Of a stretch of 11,952 nucleotides of DNA, positions 1 to 5,858 are shown piece after piece (position 1 is the stretch's first letter; every line of letters begins with the position of its first letter). The notes beneath the pieces are model-generated. The model was not told where the DNA came from, did no database searches, and worked only from the letters and a program-made list of their open reading frames with translations. Origin of the DNA: JBJKRF01 sp046704785 (GTDB lineage Bacteria > Chloroflexota > Anaerolineae > Anaerolineales > Villigracilaceae). The translations under genes and the position numbers were made by a program. Location: contig JBJKRF010000089.1 of assembly GCA_046704785.1 (NCBI GenBank), positions 1 to 11,952 on the forward strand, given 5' to 3'.

Positions 1-122
1 TTTGCCTCCAGCTTCCTCCAGACCTTGCCTCGCGACAACGCCCTTGCTCTTGGCTAATGGTTGGCGCAATCAGCCTCCATAAGGGTCTCTCACCCTCTAG
101 TCAACGCCCATGCTGGGCGCAC
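1..122 (-). mobile_element. Group IIC intron, 5' end (domain I start), truncated by window edge
   Basis: Read on the minus strand, the element starts at position 122 with GTGCGCCCAGCATGGGCG, a typical 5' end of bacterial class C group II introns (GUGYG start, then the CCCRGCAUGGG block). Further domain I blocks follow: AGGGTGAGAGACCC near 95-81, TTAGCCAAGAGCAAGGGCG near 58-40 and GTCTGGAGGAAGC near 23-11. These resemble, from memory, the same blocks of the Oceanobacillus iheyensis IIC ribozyme. The element begins directly after a hairpin plus T-tract on the same strand, which is the known target of IIC introns. The rest of the intron, including any reverse transcriptase/maturase, lies beyond the left edge. 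Family identity is well supported; copy number and activity are not visible. Confidence 0.9.
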
Positions 123-156
123 CAAAAAGAGAGCAGGCTGGATGAGCCTGCTCTCT
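123..156 (-). terminator. Rho-independent terminator of the 170-652 gene, and intron target site
   Basis: A perfect 12-bp inverted repeat, AGAGAGCAGGCT (128-139) and AGCCTGCTCTCT (145-156), has a 5-nt loop. On the minus strand it is followed by TTTT (complement of 124-127), then G, then the intron's GTGCG at 122. It lies 14 bp past the stop of the minus-strand gene ending at 170. It therefore serves both as that gene's terminator and as the 5' exon of the intron. Confidence 0.93.
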
Positions 157-169
157 GATTCTCCGGGGA

Positions 170-652
170 CTACTCTTCGTCTTCCTCGATCTCGATCAAC
201 AAGGCCTCTTTCTTCTCTTTTGGATAAGGCCAGATTTCCCCTTTGACACCCCTGGCAAGGTACCAATCCCCTGCGCGGACGGTTTCGGACCCTTCGAGGG
301 AGGAAATGGTCACTTCCTGGTCTTCGTCCCCACCCGTTACATCGGTCAGCGGAACCAGATAAGTGATCGCCGTTTTCACGCCACGTCCCGGGCGGACGAT
401 CTTGTAGGTTTCCTCAAAGATTTTTGCGTTCACCACCCAACGGTTATCAGGGTCGTCGATCTCACTGACAATGTAATCGCCCTTTTGGGCGGTCAATACG
501 TCGCCCGAGGGTGTGACAATCTCCATCGTCTGCGGTGCATCCTCATCTGGCAGAAAATGCTCCACGCGCCGTTCCTCCACGCTACGAAACGGCTTGAACT
601 GTAAAGTGCTCAGGATCGCGTCCTGAGAGGTCAGCACAATTGGTTTTTGCAT
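170..652 (-). CDS. Hypothetical protein with two PGDYG-like repeats
   Basis: The product is 160 residues, with no signal peptide or membrane segment and an acidic tail (IEIEEDEE). Two similar modules are visible. Residues 57-86 run KGDYIV to IFEETYKIV, and residues 126-146 run RAGDWYLARGVKGEIW. This GDY/GDW plus (K)GE plus 'IFExTY' pattern resembles the small PGDYG fold seen in phage and bacterial proteins, here apparently duplicated. The function is unknown. ATG at 652 is preferred over GTG at 658 because the -10 box at 663-668 would place the transcript start within a few bases of it, giving a leaderless or nearly leaderless mRNA with no Shine-Dalgarno. The gene lies 54 bp downstream of the lipid kinase on the same strand but seems to have its own promoter. 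The PGDYG assignment is from recall of the motif and is moderate. Confidence 0.8.
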   Translation of the reverse strand: MQKPIVLTSQDAILSTLQFKPFRSVEERRVEHFLPDEDAPQTMEIVTPSGDVLTAQKGDYIVSEIDDPDNRWVVNAKIFEETYKIVRPGRGVKTAITYLVPLTDVTGGDEDQEVTISSLEGSETVRAGDWYLARGVKGEIWPYPKEKKEALLIEIEEDEE

Positions 653-662
653 GTACACAAAA

Positions 663-671
663 TTATAGCAG
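663..671 (-). promoter_or_regulatory. Extended -10 promoter (TGCTATAAT) for the PGDYG-like gene
   Basis: The minus strand reads TGCTATAAT from 671 to 663, a consensus extended -10 element. No good -35 is seen at the right distance (TCCACT near 691-686 is poor), as is common with extended -10 promoters. A start about 7 nt downstream falls near 656-654, just before ATG 652. Confidence 0.6.
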
Positions 672-706
672 TTCTTTGAGTAGTAGTGGAAGTCCGCTGG
701 GAAGGA

Positions 707-1633
707 CTATTGACCCTGCCCACGCACGACTTTCAACGCATTCGGCAGAACCTCGAAAGACACTTCGCGTAGATTGCTGCCAAAACTGGTAAAAACTTCG
801 CCGTCGGCGTGAATATACAAAGGCCGGTTGGCGAGCAGTGAAAGTTTTTTACAAGTGCCCATTTTCACTTGCGGAAAATTCCCGTGGGTGCCCTTCATAA
901 ATTCTGGAATGAGGCGGAACATAGTCAGGCGCCCACAACGGCTGACCATGGTGTAGTGCAGAATGCCATCGTCGACCCGCGCTTCGGGTGCAATCATGAA
1001 GCCGCCGCCTTCACGTGGGCCGTTACACATCGTCAAAAGCAGGTTGGATTGTTCCCAGGTTTGGCCTTCGGCCTCGATCTTCATCGCCACCGGATGGTGG
1101 TCAAGCAGGATAGTCTGCACGACGGCCATGAAATACATCATAAAACCGCGCACCAACGGCAGGCGGTGCGAACGAATCGTGACCACCGTGTCGAAGCCAA
1201 TGCCCACAGTGTTGTCAAAATATTCCCGCCGGCCATGTTCATCGCGCATCAAAGCAATATCGACCAGGGAAGGTTCACCCTGTAAAGCGTTCATCAACGC
1301 ATAGTCCGACTTGGGCGGGACCCCAATCGCATGTGCGAAATCGTTGCCAGAGCCCACGGGGACGACGCCCAGGATCGGGCGTTTCTGCGCCGGCACCTGC
1401 ATCAACCCGTTGACGATTTCATGCACCGTGCCGTCGCCGCCCATCGCAATGACCATCTCGTACCCGTCGAGGGCAGCCTGCTTCGCCAGTTCGGTGGCAT
1501 GCGTCGGGTAGACCGTTCCAGACCAATCGGCGTTGCCGTATTCGGCGACGATGGGTCGCAGGTCGTTGGCAACTCTCCAGGCATTTCCCATATCCGCCAT
1601 GGGATTTAAGATCAGTTTGACTTTACGGGTCAT
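707..1633 (-). CDS. Diacylglycerol kinase family lipid kinase (DagK/YegS-like)
   Basis: This soluble ATP-dependent lipid kinase of 308 residues is predicted to phosphorylate diacylglycerol or a related lipid alcohol at the inner face of the membrane. Visible hallmarks are NPMA at 10-13, the nucleotide-binding GGDGT at 65-69 followed by HEIVNGL, VGSGNDFA at 93-100 (usual form GTGNDFA), NGPREGGGFMIAPEA at 204-218 with DDG at 221-223, and the C-terminal HADGE at 275-279. The length matches the family. ATG 1633 is chosen because GGAGG lies 5 nt upstream (1639-1643). A longer frame reaching 1738 would run through a strong hairpin and adds 35 residues unlike the family. It lies downstream of the GGDEF gene on the same strand. 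The exact lipid substrate cannot be told from sequence. Confidence 0.93.
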   Translation of the reverse strand: MTRKVKLILNPMADMGNAWRVANDLRPIVAEYGNADWSGTVYPTHATELAKQAALDGYEMVIAMGGDGTVHEIVNGLMQVPAQKRPILGVVPVGSGNDFAHAIGVPPKSDYALMNALQGEPSLVDIALMRDEHGRREYFDNTVGIGFDTVVTIRSHRLPLVRGFMMYFMAVVQTILLDHHPVAMKIEAEGQTWEQSNLLLTMCNGPREGGGFMIAPEARVDDGILHYTMVSRCGRLTMFRLIPEFMKGTHGNFPQVKMGTCKKLSLLANRPLYIHADGEVFTSFGSNLREVSFEVLPNALKVVRGQGQ

Positions 1634-1681
1634 ATATACCTCCAAAATGGAACGGGGTTCGCCGCGGTTTGGAAGAATCAA

Positions 1682-1720
1682 TGGGGGTATCTTTCGGCTA
1701 AAATCCGAAAGATACCCCCA
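1682..1720 (-). terminator. Perfect 16-bp hairpin between the GGDEF and lipid kinase genes (likely terminator or attenuator)
   Basis: TGGGGGTATCTTTCGG (1682-1697) and its exact complement at 1705-1720 flank a 7-nt AT-rich loop. It lies 66 bp after the GGDEF stop and 48 bp before the kinase ATG. The tract after the hairpin on the minus strand is only moderately T-rich (ATTGATTCTTCC), so termination may be partial and some read-through into the kinase gene is plausible. No promoter is obvious between the hairpin and the kinase. Confidence 0.6.
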
Positions 1721-1786
1721 CAGTTCTTCTGCTTCCAAGCTGGCAAAGGATAGAGATTAAAACACACACAAACCGAAAAAGTTGAC

Positions 1787-3004
1787 TCAGCCGACGGCGT
1801 TGCCCGCGATCTGGAATGTGCCGCGCGCATATTTTTTGGCGCGGTACAAGGCTTCATCGGCGGCGCGTAAGAGTTCGGCTGCGCTATGCCCGTGCAAAGG
1901 ATAGATGGAAATGCCGCCTGACAAACCAAGCTTTCCCTTTTTGCCATTCGGCAGGTCGATCACGAATTCCTGCATACCATTCTCAATCTTCTGCGCCGTT
2001 TGTTGGGCCGTGCGCAGGTCGGCTTCGGGAAGGATCATGGTCATCTCGTCCCCGCCGTAACGCGCCAGAAAATCGGTGGAACGCAACAGGCGCGTAATAT
2101 ACAGGGAGAAGGTGTGCAGCACTTCATCGCCGAAACTGTGACCATAGGTGTCGTTGATGACTTTGAAACCGTCCAGGTCGAGCATCAAGACGGCGAAGCT
2201 GCGGCGATAACGCTGGCAACGATGGACTTCGTTTTCCAGGCGAGCGTCCAGCGCCCGCCGGTTGGGGAGCGTCGTCAAGGTATCGCTCAGGGCCTGGTTG
2301 GAAACGATCTGGTGCAGGCGCGCATTGAAAATCGCCAGGGCGGCCTGGTTGGCAAGCTGTTGCATCAGCCGCAGTTCCGTCTGGGAAAAACCTCCAGCGC
2401 TCAAACGCGCAATATTCATAACGCCCACGGTTGCATTTTGGACCATAAGCGGCAAGCCAATGATGCTGCCCGTCCAATCTTCAGGGGCGTTCTTGAACAA
2501 CGGATGGTTACGCATATCTTTCACGTGAATGATCTGTTTTGTCTGAGCTACGGTGTAAGTCAGACCGTCGGAGCGAGGCAGGGAGAAGATAATGTTACGC
2601 TTTCCATTAGCGTCGCAAGAGGCGCCGAATCGCAACTGCCCATCCTGGTAGAGGAAAATATGCACATTATTGGCCTCCTTGATCAATTGCATGGCCTCGG
2701 TGACCACCGTTTCCAGCACAATTTGCAACTCCAGGCTGGATGTCAGGTTGTACGAAATGCGTTTGAGCGCCTCCAGCTCGGCGGCCTGCTGGTGAATCAA
2801 CGCCAGGAGGTTGCGATGATTGGTAACGTTGGCGAGCATTTGGGTGACATTTGAATCCTGGGCAGAGACCTTTCCATTTTGGTTGGCAATGTCGAGCAAC
2901 GCATAAGCAACCCCAAGGATGTCATCTTTTTGTTCCCCACTCAAATTTGTATTGTTCAGCTTTTCTTGGGCCGAGAGAAGAAGCTCTTGTAGGTTATCAT
3001 CCAT
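1787..3004 (-). CDS. GAF-GGDEF diguanylate cyclase
   Basis: This cytosolic signalling enzyme of 405 residues is predicted to make cyclic di-GMP from two GTP. Residues 1-85 look helical, with a coiled stretch HQQAAELEALKRIS around 71-84. A GAF sensor domain spans about 88-228 (SLELQIVLETVV to LANQAALAIFNARL). The GGDEF domain spans about 238-400, with DTLTTLPNRR at 241-250, the metal/GTP segment LDLDGFKVINDTYGH at 275-289 and the signature GGDEM at 317-321. The final Phe of GGDEF is Met, a mild change that keeps the catalytic GGDE. RSTD at 308-311 lies exactly five residues before the signature, as an allosteric inhibitory I-site (RxxD) should. There is no EAL or HD-GYP partner and no membrane segment. 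ATG 3004 is preferred over TTG 3040; neither has a clear ribosome site. Confidence 0.93.
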   Translation of the reverse strand: MDDNLQELLLSAQEKLNNTNLSGEQKDDILGVAYALLDIANQNGKVSAQDSNVTQMLANVTNHRNLLALIHQQAAELEALKRISYNLTSSLELQIVLETVVTEAMQLIKEANNVHIFLYQDGQLRFGASCDANGKRNIIFSLPRSDGLTYTVAQTKQIIHVKDMRNHPLFKNAPEDWTGSIIGLPLMVQNATVGVMNIARLSAGGFSQTELRLMQQLANQAALAIFNARLHQIVSNQALSDTLTTLPNRRALDARLENEVHRCQRYRRSFAVLMLDLDGFKVINDTYGHSFGDEVLHTFSLYITRLLRSTDFLARYGGDEMTMILPEADLRTAQQTAQKIENGMQEFVIDLPNGKKGKLGLSGGISIYPLHGHSAAELLRAADEALYRAKKYARGTFQIAGNAVG

Positions 3005-3311
3005 GTCTGGTTTTCTGATGAAAGCGAATGGAACGAACAATCAGCAAATTGAACTGATGCAACGAGCTTTGTGATATATCTTGTAAGAGGCGTGCATTTG
3101 GATCCAATGCCAACAATTGCATCTGGCTAATGTCTCGCATTTCGTTAGAGCGAGGTGGACAAATCGAGAAAAATTACCACATAAAGTTCCCGGCAAGGAA
3201 AACAATGCGGGCATTTTCACGCAAGGTCGAAAACGCTCTACCGGCCCTCTGAAATATTGAAATAAATGATAGGCTCTTTGGGAATCAACGCGGCAAGCCA
3301 AGCTTATTTAA

Positions 3312-3346
3312 TGGGTATGCGCGGCACGAAGCACCGCACACACCCA
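3312..3346. other. Imperfect hairpin in the GGDEF/SDR intergenic region
   Basis: TGGGT (3312-3316) pairs with ACCCA (3342-3346). The inner arms ATGCGCGG and CCGCACAC pair with two mismatches, giving about 11 pairs around a 9-nt loop. On the plus strand it is followed by GTTTTACCC and on the minus strand by TTAAATAAG. It could be a leader structure of the GGDEF transcript or the remnant of a terminator; the role is not clear. Confidence 0.4.
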
Positions 3347-3383
3347 GTTTTACCCAGCACCACGGGGAACCCCAGAGAACCAA

Positions 3384-3389
3384 ATTATA
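3384..3389 (-). promoter_or_regulatory. Candidate -10 box for the GGDEF gene (long leader)
   Basis: The minus strand carries TATAAT at 3389-3384. No convincing -35 box is seen 16-18 bp upstream. If used, transcription would begin near 3377 and leave an untranslated leader of roughly 370 nt before ATG 3004. It is a weak call, because AT-rich spacer DNA yields such boxes by chance. Confidence 0.3.
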
Positions 3390-3535
3390 CAGCCAGAATA
3401 GCCAATACGGAGTATGTTAAAATATAGGTTTGTTAGGGATCGCCCTGTAACAAGGGAAAGCCACGGAGCTGCGGGTAAAAATCACAAATTGCCCGACAAA
3501 CAAGTTTAACCGTGCAGATTGCTGGAAATTGGAAA

Positions 3536-3541
3536 TATAAT
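3536..3541 (+). promoter_or_regulatory. -10 box (TATAAT) for the SDR-FAD oxidase-lipB operon
   Basis: A consensus TATAAT lies 22 bp before ATG 3564, placing the transcript start near 3548. No strong -35 is present at 17 bp. The predicted short leader still contains GGAG (3554-3557) at 6 nt from ATG 3564, which supports that start. Confidence 0.5.
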
Positions 3542-3563
3542 ACCTTTTCAAATGGAGTCTGGA

Positions 3564-4355
3564 ATGCCTGAAACAATGCTTCCTGCTGCAACCCCGTTGA
3601 TGCCACGTCGCCGGGCGGTGATTTTGGGCGCATCGAGTGGGATCGGGGCCGCACTCGCCCGCCGACTTGCAAAAGAAGGCTACCAACTGGCCTTGCTGGC
3701 GCGCCGGGGAGAAATGCTCAAGTCGCTCTGTGACGAGATCAACCATACCCACGAAGGAATACAAGCAATTAGCTATATCCACGATGTTACCGATTTCGAC
3801 TCCATCCCCGGCCTGTTCAAACAAGTGCTCAGCGAACTGGGTGGGATGGACCTGTTCGTCTACAATGCGGGCATCCAAATTCCGGTGGGGCCAAACGAGT
3901 TCGACTTCGACAAAGACCGCCAGATGATGATGGTAAACGCGCTGGGCGCTCTCGCCTGGCTGGACTACGCCGCCACTATTTTCCAGGGGATGCACGCCGG
4001 TCAGATTGTGGGGATCTCCTCGGTCGCAGGAGACCGGGGACGGGTTGGCGCACCGGCGTATAATACCTCTAAAGCGGCGTTATCCACCCTGTTGGAGGCG
4101 CTGCGCAACCGCCTCGCCCATCACGGCGTCCACGTGCTGACGGTAAAACCCGGCTTCGTGGATACGGCCATCCTGACGGCCAACGCCGGCGGGAAGAAAC
4201 TCTTTTGGGTGATTCCACCCGAAAAAGCCGCCGACGATATTTATGCAGCCATCCGCAGCAGGAAACAAGTGGTGTACACGCCGGGTCGTTGGGCGCTGCT
4301 CATGTTGGTGGTGCGGCACATTCCGTCCGTGATCTTTCGGCGGCTGTCTTTCTAA
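3564..4355 (+). CDS. SDR-family NAD(P)-dependent reductase, DprE2-like
   Basis: A classical short-chain dehydrogenase/reductase of 263 residues. The Rossmann cofactor motif is GASSGIG at 22-28, the structural motif NAG at 101-103, and the catalytic residues Ser153 (in ISSVAG), Tyr166 and Lys170 (YxxxK) are all present. PGFVDTAI at 197-204 follows the usual PG motif. The C-terminus is basic and hydrophobic (RHIPSVIFRRLSF), similar to polyprenyl-phosphate-sugar reductases. Because it sits 52 bp upstream of a DprE1-like oxidase, the likely job is the NADH-dependent reduction that completes a 2'-epimerisation of a lipid-linked pentose, as DprE2 does for decaprenylphosphoryl-keto-arabinose. That role is inferred from the pairing. 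ATG 3564 has GGAG 6 nt upstream; ATG 3552 would be almost leaderless and is the alternative. Confidence 0.88.
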   Translation: MPETMLPAATPLMPRRRAVILGASSGIGAALARRLAKEGYQLALLARRGEMLKSLCDEINHTHEGIQAISYIHDVTDFDSIPGLFKQVLSELGGMDLFVYNAGIQIPVGPNEFDFDKDRQMMMVNALGALAWLDYAATIFQGMHAGQIVGISSVAGDRGRVGAPAYNTSKAALSTLLEALRNRLAHHGVHVLTVKPGFVDTAILTANAGGKKLFWVIPPEKAADDIYAAIRSRKQVVYTPGRWALLMLVVRHIPSVIFRRLSF

Positions 4356-4368
4356 TCTGTGGAAAACG

Positions 4369-4397
4369 GAGGGCAAAATCCTTTTCCCTTTGCCCTC
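4369..4397 (+). other. Hairpin between the SDR and FAD oxidase genes covering the only Shine-Dalgarno-like tract
   Basis: GAGGGCAAA (4369-4377) and TTTGCCCTC (4389-4397) are perfect complements around an 11-nt loop. The only GGAGGG in the gap (4368-4373) lies largely in the left arm, and the TTG alternative start at 4390 lies in the right arm. ATG 4408 follows the stem by 10 nt. It may couple or tune translation of the second gene; the T-tract needed for a terminator is absent. Confidence 0.5.
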
Positions 4398-4407
4398 GAT
4401 AAAAATA

Positions 4408-5817
4408 ATGAACCTGACACTTTTCTACGATCGTTTTACAACCCTTGAAAATTTCGGACACTCGCTGCATGCAGCTTCCTATCTCTACCAGCCGACCAGC
4501 ACCGAGGAGATCGCCGAAATTTTCCAATTTGCCAAAAAGAATAGCCTGACCGTCACCCTTCGTGGAGCGGGTCGTAGCTACAACGACGCAGCCCTCAACG
4601 GCGGCGGTATCGTCATCGAAATGCAGAAGATGAACCACATCCTGGCCTGGGATTCCGAGACGGGGCTGGTCAAAGCCGAACCCGGCCTGACTCTCCAGCA
4701 ACTCTGGCAACACGTCCTACCGGACGGCTGGTGGCCGCCGGTCGTTTCGGGAACGATGTACACCACCCTGGGCGGCTGCCTGTCGATGAACGTCCACGGT
4801 AAGAACAATTTCAAGATGGGCCCCATCGGGGAACACGTCGTCGAGTTTAGCGCCCTGCTGCCTACCGGTGAGGAGGTGGTCTGCTCGCCAACCACGAACG
4901 GCGATCTGTTCTACAGCATGATCTCCGGGATGGGTATGCTAGGCGTCTTCACTACGATCACGCTCCAGATGAAGAAGGTTTACTCCGGGCTGCTTGAAGT
5001 GTACGATCTGCCGGTGCACAATCTCGAAGAACATTTGAAAGTCATGCTCGAAGAAGCCCCGCAGAACGATTACACCGTTGGCTGGCTCGACGCCACTGCA
5101 AGCGGCAAAGGCCTCGGGCGCGGACAGGTGCACAGCGCTCGTTACTTGCATGAGGGAGAAGACCCCAACGCGCAGCAGAACAGGCAAGTCAGTTACCAGA
5201 CGCTACCCGGCACCATTATGGGCGTGCCCAAGGGCCTGCTGCATTATTTCATGGCGCCTTTCATGTTTGCGCCGCTGGTACGGCTGGTCAATACGGGCAA
5301 ATACATCATGGGGTTGCGTGAAGAGCACTATCGTCAGGCGCATGCTGCTTTCCATTTCCTGTTCGACTACATCCCGAACTGGGAACTGGCCTACGGGCGC
5401 GGCGGATTGATTCAGTACCAATCGTTCCTGCCCAAAGAAACGGCGCTGGATGCCTGGCGTGACGTGTTGACGCTTTCGCAGCGGCGCGGCATGCCGTCAT
5501 ATCTGGGAGTTACCAAACGCCATCGCCCCGACAAATTCCTGCTGACCCATGCTGTCGACGGCTTCTCGCTAGCCCTCGATTTCAAGGTTACCGACAGCAA
5601 TCGCGCCCGGATGCACGCGATGCTGCAGGACTTCGACCGCATCGTGGTAGAAGCCGGTGGACGTTTCTATTTTGCCAAGAACAGCGAAACGTCGCCCGAA
5701 ACGGCCATCCGCTTTCTCGGCAAAAATACTGTCGAACGTTTCAAGGCGCTCAAGGAAAATGTCGACCCATACAACATCCTCGAGTCCGACCTGTACCGGC
5801 GCGTGTTTGAAGAATAA
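4408..5817 (+). CDS. DprE1-like FAD-dependent oxidoreductase
   Basis: This 469-residue flavoenzyme belongs to the VAO/ALO family and resembles mycobacterial DprE1, which oxidises the 2'-OH of decaprenylphosphoryl-ribose. The N-terminal FAD domain (about 25-195) carries RGAGRSYND at 52-60, GGCLSMNVHGKNNF at 122-135 with the conserved His130, and GMGMLGVFTTITLQM at 174-188. The substrate/cap domain has GWLDAT at 225-230, an LGRG motif, AYGRGGLIQYQ at 328-338 and FYFAKNSE at 420-427. Lys424 there matches the catalytic Lys418 of DprE1. At the place of the benzothiazinone-reactive Cys387 (ICVDFP) this protein has LALDFK, with Ala389. ATG 4408 is chosen; TTG 4390 is possible and lies inside a hairpin. 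LipB follows after 41 bp. The lipid-sugar substrate in this organism is unknown. Confidence 0.9.
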   Translation: MNLTLFYDRFTTLENFGHSLHAASYLYQPTSTEEIAEIFQFAKKNSLTVTLRGAGRSYNDAALNGGGIVIEMQKMNHILAWDSETGLVKAEPGLTLQQLWQHVLPDGWWPPVVSGTMYTTLGGCLSMNVHGKNNFKMGPIGEHVVEFSALLPTGEEVVCSPTTNGDLFYSMISGMGMLGVFTTITLQMKKVYSGLLEVYDLPVHNLEEHLKVMLEEAPQNDYTVGWLDATASGKGLGRGQVHSARYLHEGEDPNAQQNRQVSYQTLPGTIMGVPKGLLHYFMAPFMFAPLVRLVNTGKYIMGLREEHYRQAHAAFHFLFDYIPNWELAYGRGGLIQYQSFLPKETALDAWRDVLTLSQRRGMPSYLGVTKRHRPDKFLLTHAVDGFSLALDFKVTDSNRARMHAMLQDFDRIVVEAGGRFYFAKNSETSPETAIRFLGKNTVERFKALKENVDPYNILESDLYRRVFEE

Positions 5818-5858
5818 GTTTCGACTCTCCCGTGCGCTGCCAGCGCCATACAAGCGAC

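Larger units (their letters stand above)
3005..3563. other. Gene-free region between divergent GGDEF and SDR genes
   Basis: About 560 bp without a convincing gene. It is more AT-rich than its surroundings. It holds an imperfect hairpin at 3312-3346, a short GGGG/CCCC hairpin near 3364-3373, a TATAAT on the minus strand (3389-3384) that could start a leader of about 370 nt for the GGDEF gene, and a TATAAT at 3536-3541 on the plus strand for the SDR operon. I found no match to a c-di-GMP riboswitch or any tRNA. An 86-codon minus-strand frame at 3041-3301 has no ribosome site and an unlikely composition. Confidence 0.6.

Noticed and set aside
61..246. 61-codon plus-strand frame at the left edge
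   Set aside because: It crosses the intron 5' end, the terminator hairpin and the end of the minus-strand gene; no coding signal.
2000..2854. 284-codon open frame on the plus strand
   Set aside because: It lies wholly antisense to the GAF-GGDEF gene, whose domains and catalytic motifs are unmistakable; long antisense frames are common in GC-rich coding DNA. It has no ribosome site and no recognisable motif.
3041..3301. 86-codon minus-strand frame upstream of the GGDEF gene
   Set aside because: It is rich in Cys, His and Trp without domain pattern and has no ribosome site or promoter of its own; better seen as spacer or leader.
3005..3400. c-di-GMP riboswitch upstream of the GGDEF gene
   Set aside because: The conserved GEMM core could not be found on either strand by eye; only generic hairpins are present.
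5832..5858. GTG start giving LipB nine extra residues
   Set aside because: No ribosome site before it, and the family N-terminus matches the ATG at 5859 better.
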